Source: Dehalococcoidia bacterium (GTDB lineage Bacteria; Chloroflexota; Dehalococcoidia; SZUA-161). From it: a stretch of 18,125 nt of DNA. Position numbers and translations under genes: made by a program. The notes beneath the pieces are model-generated. The model was not told the DNA's origin. It made no database searches and saw nothing but the letters and a program-made list of their open reading frames with translations. Where the stretch lies: the NCBI GenBank assembly GCA_030619685.1, contig JAUXAX010000042.1, positions 1 through 18,125 of the forward strand, read 5' to 3'. Numbering within the stretch: the stretch's first letter is position 1; each line of letters opens with the position of its first letter. This document shows, piece by piece, positions 1-6,491 of this stretch.

Positions 1-420
1 CTTGGGGCCTGGCTCCTTGGGGCCTGGCTCCTTGGGGCTTGGCTCCTTGGGGCCTGGCTCTTTGGGGCCTGGCTCCTTGGGGCATGGCTCCTCGGGGCCT
101 GGCTCTTCGGGGCCTGGCTCTTCGGGGCCTGGCTCGTCGGGGCCTGGCTCTTCGGGGCCTGGCTCTTCGGGGCCTGGCTCTTCGGGGCTTGGCTCTTCGG
201 GGCTTGGCTCCTTGGGGCCTGGCTCCTTGGGGCCTGGCTCTTCGGGGCCTGGCTCTTCGGGGCCTGGCTCTTCGGGGCCTGGCTCTTCGGGGCTTGGCTC
301 TTCGGGGCCTGGCTCTTCGGGGCCTGGCTCTTCGGGGCTTGGCTCTTCGGGGCTTGGCTCCTTGGGGATTAGCTCCTTGGGGATTAGCTCCTTGGGGATT
401 AGCTCCTTGGGGATTAGCTC
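1..420. repeat. 15-bp tandem repeat array, 28 in-phase copies, inside rpsR
   Basis: The plus-strand unit is TTCGGGGCCTGGCTC or CTTGGGGCCTGGCTC, repeated 28 times with no insertion or deletion. A degenerate 29th unit lies at 421-435. On the minus strand each unit encodes one pentapeptide. The four units nearest the S18 core (361-420) are a distinct subtype, CTTGGGGATTAGCTC, encoding ELIPK. The array reaches the first base of the window, so the copy number is a minimum. Confidence 0.97.
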
Positions 421-717
421 CTTGGGTCTGGGTCCTCCGCTCAGGCGAACGTGCTCTGGGGTGTAGGGCAGTAGAGCGATGTGACGCGCCCGTTTCATGG
501 CAGCACTCAAAATGCGCTGGTGTCTTGCGCAGACGCCTGTCTTGCGTCGAGCATCTATTCTCCCCCGATCTGAAATATAGCGGCGCAACAAAGCCACATC
601 CTTATAGTCGATAGTCTGAACCTTGTTCACGCAGAAGGAGCAGACCTTTTTCCTGGGGATATATCTGCCCTTACCGGGTTCTCTGCGTCTGGGAGGTGAT
701 TTAGCGGATTTTCGCAT
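1..717 (-). CDS. rpsR: 30S ribosomal protein S18 with a very long pentapeptide-repeat C-terminal tail (3' end outside window)
   Basis: S18 binds S6 on the platform of the small ribosomal subunit. The ATG at 717 follows an in-frame TAA directly, so no longer start is possible. I see no good Shine-Dalgarno, so translation may be coupled to ssb. Residues 1-99 are a full S18 core, with KVCSFC (C26, C29), TGVCARHQR (C63, H66) and [10 protein letters not shown]; the Cys/His set resembles zinc-binding S18 forms. The frame then stays open from 420 down to 1 through 28 pentapeptides: four ELIPK, then [15 protein letters not shown] and rarer variants. No stop is reached, so the protein is at least 239 residues against roughly 70-100 for ordinary S18. 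By count, 16 repeats end in E or D and 12 in K, giving the tail about -32 net charge. The core is certain. That the tail is expressed as one protein is inferred from the intact frame; misassembly of the repeat is the main alternative. Confidence 0.9.
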   Translation of the reverse strand, partial: MRKSAKSPPRRREPGKGRYIPRKKVCSFCVNKVQTIDYKDVALLRRYISDRGRIDARRKTGVCARHQRILSAAMKRARHIALLPYTPEHVRLSGGPRPKELIPKELIPKELIPKELIPKEPSPEEPSPEEPGPEEPGPEEPSPEEPGPEEPGPEEPGPEEPGPKEPGPKEPSPEEPSPEEPGPEEPGPEEPGPDEPGPEEPGPEEPGPEEPCPKEPGPKEPGPKEPSPKEPGPKEPGPK

Positions 718-766
718 TTAAACAGAGCTCACTGTCAAAGGATCTTGTCGAGCTTAGGTATAGGTA

Positions 767-1210
767 TTAGAACGGGATATCCCCTGGTTCGAGATCTTCC
801 TCAGTTCCTGTATCAGTTCCTGTATCAGTTCCTGTATCAGTTCCTGTATCAATCCCGGTCTCAGGTAAGGTGCCCACCGGGCGTCTATCGAGGAAGAGCA
901 CTCTATTGGCGATTATTTCAGTGCGCCAGTGCCTTTGCCCGTCCTGTCCCTCCCAGGAGCGGGTTCGCAATCTGCCCTCGACATAGGCCATTCGCCCTTT
1001 GGTCAAGAACTGGTTGCACTGCTCAGCCAGCCTGTTCCAGGTGACGACATTAAACCACTCAGTCTCTTGCTTCCGCTCGCCCTCGGGGGTGGTGTAAGTT
1101 CGGCCGGTGGCGATGGAAAACGAAGTCACTGGACTACCGTTGGGGGTGAAACGCATCTCAGGATCGGTTCCCACATTCCCTATGATTATTACCTTATTCA
1201 ACCCCACCAT
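767..1210 (-). CDS. ssb: Single-stranded DNA-binding protein
   Basis: SSB coats single-stranded DNA during replication, recombination and repair. The 147-residue product has an OB-fold domain over about residues 1-112, beginning MVGLNKVIIIGNVG and including EWFNVVTWNRLAE and KGRMAYVEGRL. A short linker follows, and the acidic C-terminal tip ends EPGDIPF, the usual docking tail for partner proteins. The ATG at 1210 has AAGGAG eight bases upstream (1219-1224). It is the middle gene of rpsF-ssb-rpsR, a common bacterial order. The linker is oddly regular: GTDT is repeated because of a 12-bp DNA repeat, so linker length may vary between strains. Confidence 0.97.
   Translation of the reverse strand: MVGLNKVIIIGNVGTDPEMRFTPNGSPVTSFSIATGRTYTTPEGERKQETEWFNVVTWNRLAEQCNQFLTKGRMAYVEGRLRTRSWEGQDGQRHWRTEIIANRVLFLDRRPVGTLPETGIDTGTDTGTDTGTDTGTEEDLEPGDIPF
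802..849. repeat. 12-bp tandem repeat in the ssb linker
   Basis: Four exact copies of CAGTTCCTGTAT (plus strand) stand head to tail, followed by a diverged fifth unit at 850-861. They encode the GTDT repeats of the SSB linker in frame, so copy-number change would alter linker length without breaking the gene. Confidence 0.93.
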
Positions 1211-1235
1211 CGTACCAACTCCTTTCCCCTAGCTT

Positions 1236-1523
1236 CTAATCGCCTGATCTAACTAACATGTGACGCAGGATATCCTCTGAGATTTTCAAGTTAGCTTCGA
1301 GTTCCGCGGTCAGTTCGGGCTTGAACTTGAACCGACTTAGTACATAGTTCCCCTCCCTGAAACGATTAATGGGATAGGCTAGCTTTCGTTTGCCCCAATG
1401 ATCAACCTCGGTAATGGCCCCACCTCTGGAGGTGATGAAGTCGCTCACCTTGTCTATAGTGCTGGAGATATCCTCCTCGGCGACGTCGGGGCTAATGATC
1501 ACAATCAGTTCATAATCGCGCAA
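1236..1523 (-). CDS. rpsF: 30S ribosomal protein S6
   Basis: S6 forms a heterodimer with S18 on the platform of the small subunit. I chose the TTG at 1523, giving 95 residues beginning (M)RDYELIVIISPDV. This matches the usual N-terminus and length of the family, and AGGGG (1531-1535) lies seven bases upstream. The frame extends upstream to a TTG at 1568, which would add 15 residues of no family resemblance. HWGKRKLAYPINRFREGNYV is the conserved central block. The protein ends HMLVRSGD, without the Glu-rich C-terminus that RimK extends in E. coli S6. First gene of rpsF-ssb-rpsR, with a promoter just upstream. Confidence 0.95.
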   Translation of the reverse strand: MRDYELIVIISPDVAEEDISSTIDKVSDFITSRGGAITEVDHWGKRKLAYPINRFREGNYVLSRFKFKPELTAELEANLKISEDILRHMLVRSGD

Positions 1524-1577
1524 ATGCACACCCCTTTTTTCACTAAAGCCTGCGCTAGTCTTAGCCAAGATTGGCTA

Positions 1578-1607
1578 ATTATATCACGTAGGAATGGCTA
1601 ACAGCAA
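1578..1607 (-). promoter_or_regulatory. Candidate sigma70 promoter of the rpsF-ssb-rpsR operon
   Basis: On the minus strand there is a TTGCTG -35 (1602-1607), an 18-base spacer and a perfect TATAAT -10 (1578-1583). The expected transcription start is near 1571, between the glyA stop and the rpsF start. A perfect 7-bp inverted repeat, TTAGCCA...TGGCTAA (1561-1578), overlaps the -10 edge and the start point and could be an operator or a 5'-end hairpin. Confidence 0.6.
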
Positions 1608-1614
1608 GTCGTTG

Positions 1615-2859
1615 CTACTCCGTGAGCCCGGGCACTGGGAACTTTCTGCACATCTCATTAGCTTGGTGTTGAATCTCGTCATATACTCTCTCATTGCCAA
1701 GGTTAGAGAGCACTCTGGTGATGAGGCGGGCGACCTGCTCCATTTCCTTAACCCCAAATCCCCTAGCGGTAACAGCCGGGGTGCCCAATCTGATGCCGCT
1801 GGCTATCTGAGGGGCATGAGGGTCGAAGGGAATAGCGTTCTTATTCACAGTTATGCCCGCGGCGTCAAGGGCTTTTTCAGCTGCATTGCCTGTTATCCCC
1901 GTCTGAGAGAGATCGACCAGAACTATATGGTTGTCTGTCCCTCCCGTGACGAGTCGTAGTCCCAGATTATTCAATTCACTTGCCAGAGCCTTAGCATTTT
2001 GGAGTACTGCTCGCTGATAGGAAGCGAACTCAGGTTGCATCGCCTCGAGAAAGGCAACTGCCTTGGCAGCTATGACGTGCATCAGGGGGCCGCCTTGCAT
2101 TCCAGGGAAGACGTTGTTGTCTATCTTGGAAGACCATTGCGACTGGCAGAGAATGAACCCCCCTCTGGGGCCACGCAGGGTCTTATGGGTAGTTGAGGTG
2201 ACCACATCAGTGTAGGGTACTGGGGAGGGGTGCACGCCAGCAGCGACCAGCCCTGCCAAGTGGGCTATATCTGCCATGAGCTTTGCATCTACCATGTCGG
2301 CTATTTGGCGAAACCTGGCGAAATCGATTATCCTGGGATAGGAACTAGCACCGGCCACAATAAGTCTGGGCCTGTGCTCCAGGGTGAGCTTTTCTAACTG
2401 GTTGTAATCAATTATCTCGGTCTCTCTATTGACACCATAGGGAACAAACTTATAGAGCTTACCTGAAAAGTTAAAGGCGCTACCGTGGCTGAGATGCCCG
2501 CCATGAGCTAGACTCATTGCCAGGACTGTGTCCCCATGTTCGAGCAGGGAGAAGTAGGCTGCCATATTGGCCTGGACTCCGCTGTGCGGTTGGACGTTGG
2601 CATGCTCAGCACTGAAAAGCTTCTTTGCCCGCTCAATTGCCAGTCCTTCGACTAGGTCAACATTTTGGCACCCGCCATAATAGCGATTCCCGGGATAGCC
2701 CTCGGCATACTTATTTGTGAGCAGCGACCCCTGGGCTTCGAGCACAGCTCTTGAGGCGTAGTTTTCTGCGGCAATAAGGTTGATGTTAAACCGCTGACGT
2801 TGGTTATCCTGCTCAATAGCAGCAGCAACTCTCGGATCAATATCGCTCAGCGAACTCAT
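1615..2859 (-). CDS. glyA: Serine hydroxymethyltransferase
   Basis: A PLP enzyme that interconverts serine plus tetrahydrofolate with glycine plus 5,10-methylene-tetrahydrofolate, the main source of one-carbon units. The full-length fold is present: [15 protein letters not shown], the PLP region [16 protein letters not shown], and the Schiff-base lysine in [13 protein letters not shown] (Lys226 counted from this start). I chose the ATG at 2859 (414 residues) because AAGAG sits five bases upstream; a GTG at 2865 is possible but has poorer spacing. It has its own promoter and a terminator-like hairpin in the leader, so it may be controlled separately from the upstream bzd genes. Confidence 0.97.
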   Translation of the reverse strand: MSSLSDIDPRVAAAIEQDNQRQRFNINLIAAENYASRAVLEAQGSLLTNKYAEGYPGNRYYGGCQNVDLVEGLAIERAKKLFSAEHANVQPHSGVQANMAAYFSLLEHGDTVLAMSLAHGGHLSHGSAFNFSGKLYKFVPYGVNRETEIIDYNQLEKLTLEHRPRLIVAGASSYPRIIDFARFRQIADMVDAKLMADIAHLAGLVAAGVHPSPVPYTDVVTSTTHKTLRGPRGGFILCQSQWSSKIDNNVFPGMQGGPLMHVIAAKAVAFLEAMQPEFASYQRAVLQNAKALASELNNLGLRLVTGGTDNHIVLVDLSQTGITGNAAEKALDAAGITVNKNAIPFDPHAPQIASGIRLGTPAVTARGFGVKEMEQVARLITRVLSNLGNERVYDEIQHQANEMCRKFPVPGLTE

Positions 2860-2899
2860 ATCCACTCTTGCTTACGGCGAGGACTCGCACCCCACAAGC

Positions 2900-2927
2900 A
2901 AAAAAGCCACGCTCTTGCTCACGTGGC
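2900..2927 (-). terminator. Intrinsic terminator-like hairpin between the bzd operon and glyA
   Basis: On the minus strand GCCACG (2922-2927) and CGTGGC (2906-2911) form a 6-bp stem around a 10-base loop, followed directly by six T (2900-2905). It lies about 40 bases before the glyA start and downstream of the candidate glyA promoter. It could end bzd transcripts, act as an attenuator in the glyA leader, or both. Confidence 0.65.
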
Positions 2928-2979
2928 CCTGAATGCAAAACCCAACAACAGCGCATCCTATTCCCGGAACAATCGCCTC

Positions 2980-3008
2980 AGTTTACATCAGCGATTTCGG
3001 CCTGTCAA
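2980..3008 (-). promoter_or_regulatory. Candidate glyA promoter
   Basis: On the minus strand there is a perfect TTGACA -35 (3003-3008), a 17-base spacer and a TAAACT -10 (2980-2985, 4 of 6 matches). The predicted start near 2973 gives a leader of about 115 bases containing the hairpin at 2900-2927. Confidence 0.55.
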
Positions 3009-3095
3009 CATCCTGAAGGGTGCAATTTCGCTCTCGCCCCACAAAGCAGCCCTCATGCAAAGCCACTACTTAGGTTTTAGCGTTCGAATAATCAC

Positions 3096-3425
3096 TCACC
3101 ACGAATGGGTGATGGCCTCGCTGGGACATGCCATCTGACATTTGATGTCCCTTGGTCCGCTCACCGGTTTACAGGGGGCGCAGACATACTTAAGGTTCTT
3201 GTGGTGTTCATCCCTTACCGAGGCTACGAGATCGTCATAGTCGTCGGTTATCACTTCTAGGACATCTTGAGGGCAAGCCTCTACGCACTTGCCGCAGCCA
3301 TCGCACTTATCAGTGTCAACAACAATGTAGTAATCACCAGAACCATCGGTGTACCCATAGTTTGCAATGTAGCCTGGCATTATCACTAGCCTTCGCAGAA
3401 GCCAACCAGACATATATATCGCCAT
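3096..3425 (-). CDS. 2[4Fe-4S] ferredoxin of the benzoyl-CoA reductase cluster (BzdM-like)
   Basis: A small low-potential electron carrier, most likely the donor to the neighbouring reductase. The first cluster motif is C41-x2-C44-x2-C47-x3-C51-P. The second is C82-x2-C85-x10-C96-x3-C100-P, with a long gap between its second and third cysteines, as in the ferredoxins with an extended second binding loop. The ATG at 3425 overlaps the BzdQ stop by one base (TAATG), which suggests coupled translation. A second ATG at 3380, giving MPGYIANYG, has GAAGG nine bases upstream and would remove an odd basic and hydrophobic N-terminus, so the start is uncertain. Fifth gene of the bzdNOPQ-ferredoxin order. 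Confidence 0.9.
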   Translation of the reverse strand: MAIYMSGWLLRRLVIMPGYIANYGYTDGSGDYYIVVDTDKCDGCGKCVEACPQDVLEVITDDYDDLVASVRDEHHKNLKYVCAPCKPVSGPRDIKCQMACPSEAITHSW

Positions 3426-4297
3426 TAGCCTTGTCTTTGCGACTTTAGAAGTAAGTCCCTGGCGAAAAGGGCAGCTCCCAAAGCGCCGGCGATTTGAGGG
3501 TCAGGCTTTAACTGCATTGTGTCGACCCCCAATTCCTTCAGTAGCCTGCTGGTGACACCGACATTCTTGGAGATTCCGCCGGTAATCACAAAGTCTTTCT
3601 CAACTCCGATGCGCTCCAGAAGGCCGACCACCCTATGTGCCATAGCAGAACAATAGGCGGCAAGCACCATGTTCTTGGTCCAGCCGCTGCGCAGCAACCC
3701 TATTGCCTCTGATTTGGCGAAGATTACGCAGGTGCTGCTCACTGGGGGTGGCTCTTCTGGCACATCCAAAGACATCTCCCCTACTTCTACAATGGGAATC
3801 TGTAGCAGCTCAGCCATGACCTCCATGCCTCTCCCTGTGCCTGCGGCGCACTTGTCATTCATTAAGAACTGCGTGACCTTACCCCTCTCATCGCAGTGTA
3901 TTCCTTTCAAGTCCTGGCCACCCATGTCCAGTATGGTTCTTACAGATGGCCCCCCCATGGAATTTGCTCCTCGGGCGTGGCAAGCGATTTCGGTTATCGC
4001 TTTGTTAGCCATAGGAATATTAACCCTGCCATAGCCTGTTCCCACAGTGTATTGGATATCCTCTTGTTTAATGGCGGTGCCATCAAGTGCCATACCAAGT
4101 GCCTTTTGGGCGCTATCGGGGCTGTTGGAACCTGTGCGGGTGTTGCTATAGCAATATAGCTCGCCGTCGGCGAGGACTACGGCTTGTGAACTCACCGAAC
4201 CAACATCGATGCCGCCAACAAGCGATTCTGCCTTACGCCAGTCTTTATCAGGATCTTTCCAAGCATATTCTGTCCATCTAAAATACTCAGTCGTCAT
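3425..4297 (-). CDS. bzdQ: Benzoyl-CoA reductase, bzd-type, ATPase subunit Q (BcrA-like)
   Basis: One of two ASKHA-fold ATPase subunits that couple ATP hydrolysis to low-potential electron transfer into the BzdNO module. The 290-residue product has a first phosphate loop GGIDVGSVSSQAV (about residues 28-40), TVGTGYGR (84-91), DMGGQD (124-129), NDKCAAGTG with cluster ligand Cys150, SSTCVIFAKSE with cluster ligand Cys190, and GGISKN near the end. Each ATPase subunit of this family gives two cysteines to one shared [4Fe-4S] cluster. The short N-terminal segment FRWTEYAWKD is typical of the Q/A side rather than the P/D side. It lies 17 bases after bzdP, with a GGGAGCGAG Shine-Dalgarno region. The 2-hydroxyacyl-CoA dehydratase activator is the family alternative; two non-identical ATPase genes argue against it. 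Confidence 0.9.
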   Translation of the reverse strand: MTTEYFRWTEYAWKDPDKDWRKAESLVGGIDVGSVSSQAVVLADGELYCYSNTRTGSNSPDSAQKALGMALDGTAIKQEDIQYTVGTGYGRVNIPMANKAITEIACHARGANSMGGPSVRTILDMGGQDLKGIHCDERGKVTQFLMNDKCAAGTGRGMEVMAELLQIPIVEVGEMSLDVPEEPPPVSSTCVIFAKSEAIGLLRSGWTKNMVLAAYCSAMAHRVVGLLERIGVEKDFVITGGISKNVGVTSRLLKELGVDTMQLKPDPQIAGALGAALFARDLLLKSQRQG

Positions 4298-4314
4298 CTC
4301 GCTCCCTTTCTCAG

Positions 4315-5076
4315 CTAAGCGGCTGAAAGCGCGGCTCCTAAAGCACTCACAAACTGAGGGTTCTCAGGAACCACTATGTCGACTCCCAGGTGTTTCTTCA
4401 TAACATCGACAATGGCAGCATTGTTAGCTATACCACCGACTAGTGCTACATCATTCTCTATCGGTATCCTACGCACCATAGAGGATACCCTAGAGGCGAT
4501 GGCATCGTGGACAGCATGGGCTATATCGGTTTTCTCGATTTTGGAATGGATTAGCGATACCACCTCAGATTCAGCGAAAACGGCGCAGGTGGCGTTTATG
4601 GGGGCATCTTGGGTTGATTTAAGAGAGAGCTCGATCATCTCTGGCACATTTATCTCCAGCGCCCTGGCCATGCTTTCAACAAAGGCACCAGATCCGGCAG
4701 CACACTTATCATTCTTGGCAAAGTCCAACACCTTGCCCGCAGAGTCACAGCTTATCCCTCGGGCTTCCTCAGCTCCGATATCTACAATTGTCCTTACCGA
4801 GGGCTGAAGCCAGATTGTTCCCTTGGCGTCAGCGGTTACCTCGGTGATGTTGTTATCAGCAAAGGTCACGGCCTTTCTGCCAGCGCCTGTAGAGACTATT
4901 CGATCTATGTCCTCACGTGAGATTCCGGCCTCCTTAATCGCTTCATCCAGAGCCTTTCGAGCTGCCTCCAGGGGCTCGAAGCCGGTTGGAACCATGCTAC
5001 GGCCTAAGACGTTGCCATCGCTGAGGATGACCACTTTCACTGCCTGTGCTCCCATATCAACGCCGGCGGTAGTCAT
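4315..5076 (-). CDS. bzdP: Benzoyl-CoA reductase, bzd-type, ATPase subunit P (BcrD-like)
   Basis: The second ASKHA ATPase subunit, partner of the BzdQ-like protein. The 253-residue product opens with AGVDMGAQAVKVVIL, then STGAGR (62-67), NDKCAAGSG with Cys125, NATCAVFAESE with Cys164, and VGGIANNA. Cys125 and Cys164 sit where the bridging [4Fe-4S] ligands are expected. The second phosphate motif reads DIGAEEARGI, whereas its partner and the 2-hydroxyglutaryl-CoA dehydratase activators have GGQD. The ATG at 5076 is preceded by GAGGTGA. It is 48 bases downstream of bzdO, in the same direction. Confidence 0.9.
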   Translation of the reverse strand: MTTAGVDMGAQAVKVVILSDGNVLGRSMVPTGFEPLEAARKALDEAIKEAGISREDIDRIVSTGAGRKAVTFADNNITEVTADAKGTIWLQPSVRTIVDIGAEEARGISCDSAGKVLDFAKNDKCAAGSGAFVESMARALEINVPEMIELSLKSTQDAPINATCAVFAESEVVSLIHSKIEKTDIAHAVHDAIASRVSSMVRRIPIENDVALVGGIANNAAIVDVMKKHLGVDIVVPENPQFVSALGAALSAA

Positions 5077-5124
5077 TTCAATCTCACCTCATACTATTGC
5101 TTAGTTCTATATAGCTAACCACCA

Positions 5125-6444
5125 TCATAAGTCTGGTAACTTGTATATCCCTTGTCCTTCCAGGAAGGCTTCCAGGCGGTCGAGGACTCCAGTCTCATCT
5201 ATATCTCTACAATCCGCAAAGTTGCCCTCAAACATTGCCACTGATATGCCGTGTTCTTGAAGATCGCGTTGAAAGTCGTACATGCTGGTGGTCATGGGCA
5301 CACAACCGCGGTTTAGGAGCAGTAGGTACGCGTCACCATTCCAGTGTTGAAAAATGATTACATATTCCTTCTTTCTCGTGTCCAAGTGTGACTGGAAGGG
5401 GTGTTCAGCCCGCCACCGTGCGATGGTTCGACACAAGTCCTCCCTGTTTTTGATCGGAGGCCAGCCTGGCCGCTCCTCGGGAACCGTGGCTGGGACCACT
5501 TTGCCTTCGTCGACGAGAAACTTGACCTCTCCTGAATTTATGAGGTATACATAGGTACCGACGAAGACAACGCCGAAGTTCTCAAGATAGCGGAATATCT
5601 TGAGGAAGCTCCAGGGTGGTGGAGTCAGCATGGTCATTCTGTATCTTTCAGCGGGAAGAGCAGCGATCTGATTGGCGATGCGGTCCTTTATCTCGTCCCT
5701 GAGAGTCTCCAGGAACTGGGTGGCCACCTTTTCATGCCGCCGCAGCATAGCGATGGGCATCAGGGCGAACAGGCTCTTTATGTCCAGGGGAGCAGGCACA
5801 GCCCCGTTAGTCAGGCATATCTCCCCCCACAGGGACTCGTTGCGAAAGTAGGTGCGCATGGCCTCAATGGCTTTCTCATCGTCAAACGTCCTCCCTGTGA
5901 CCCTCTCCATCCATTCGATGGAGTCGAAATATTGCCCAGCCACATACTCTATCCTATGCTTGGGATCACCGTCCGCAGACAGCATTGTTTCATCATCGAC
6001 ATAATTCATGGGAAAGCCCTGATATTCAGCAACCATCTGGTGCCACTTGGGGTGGCCTGCGGGGCAATGGCGAACGCTCCAGGCGAAATCGAATTTGGGA
6101 AACGGCCCACCGGTAAAATAGTAGTTGTCGAGGTACATAGAGCCCAGGAAGTTGCGCATATAGCCACACATATCACGGGAATATCCCTTGGCTTCATAGG
6201 CTTCCATGCACGGGATGGAGAAGGGGGGATCGGCTGCTACACTGGCCCCGTAGGGCTCCCCAGCGAGGAAAACGAAGTCGCCGAGCCCTGCCAGTATGCC
6301 ATAAGGGGTTGCCGCACAGCCCAGGACCATCAGTTTTCCCTGCTCGTGGCCCCTGGCCAAATCCTGATAAGCCTCTAACCTGAGCTCTTTGCCCCATTGC
6401 CAGCAATCCAGAGGCTTGCTTTTATACTTTACATTGGTTGTCAT
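5125..6444 (-). CDS. bzdO: Benzoyl-CoA reductase, bzd-type, subunit O (BcrB-like)
   Basis: One of the two related subunits (HGD-D superfamily) that bind benzoyl-CoA and iron-sulfur clusters. The 439-residue length fits BzdO/BcrB. The N-terminus YKSKPLDCWQWGKELRLEAY is characteristic of BzdO. It continues with GCAATPYGILAGLGD, FLAGEPYGAS, CMEAYEAKGYSRDMCGYMRN and CPAGHPKWHQMV, which supply several cysteines as candidate cluster ligands, and HWNGDAYLLLLNRGC near the C-terminus. The ATG at 6444 has GGAGG ten bases upstream. It follows bzdN by 47 bases. The subunit assignment rests on recognised sequence character and gene order, not on a search. Confidence 0.9.
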   Translation of the reverse strand: MTTNVKYKSKPLDCWQWGKELRLEAYQDLARGHEQGKLMVLGCAATPYGILAGLGDFVFLAGEPYGASVAADPPFSIPCMEAYEAKGYSRDMCGYMRNFLGSMYLDNYYFTGGPFPKFDFAWSVRHCPAGHPKWHQMVAEYQGFPMNYVDDETMLSADGDPKHRIEYVAGQYFDSIEWMERVTGRTFDDEKAIEAMRTYFRNESLWGEICLTNGAVPAPLDIKSLFALMPIAMLRRHEKVATQFLETLRDEIKDRIANQIAALPAERYRMTMLTPPPWSFLKIFRYLENFGVVFVGTYVYLINSGEVKFLVDEGKVVPATVPEERPGWPPIKNREDLCRTIARWRAEHPFQSHLDTRKKEYVIIFQHWNGDAYLLLLNRGCVPMTTSMYDFQRDLQEHGISVAMFEGNFADCRDIDETGVLDRLEAFLEGQGIYKLPDL

Positions 6445-6491
6445 TCCTAGTTTGCCTCCGTCTTAATTATCACAAACAATAGTATCAAACC

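Noticed and set aside
1..420. CRISPR-like or structural DNA repeat array.
   Set aside because: Units are contiguous with no spacers and keep a coding frame continuous with rpsR, so a coding minisatellite explains them.
2..614. Plus-strand ORFs of 154 and 191 residues made of GPGSL/GSSGP and ALRGL repeats.
   Set aside because: They are shadows of the 15-bp array. A repeat whose length is a multiple of three leaves several frames open. The minus-strand frame is the one joined to a genuine S18 core, and the plus frames run antisense through that core without homology.
1594..1959. 121-residue plus-strand ORF beginning at the rpsF promoter.
   Set aside because: Antisense to the 3' part of glyA; composition follows the glyA codons.
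2866..3095. Structured RNA gene such as 6S, SRP or a known riboswitch.
   Set aside because: I looked for the conserved cores of SRP, RNase P, glycine, THF, ZTP, FMN, TPP and cobalamin RNAs and found none. Only the promoter and terminator hairpin can be supported.
5734..6378. 214-residue plus-strand ORF.
   Set aside because: Antisense shadow of bzdO, with no start signal and no domain.
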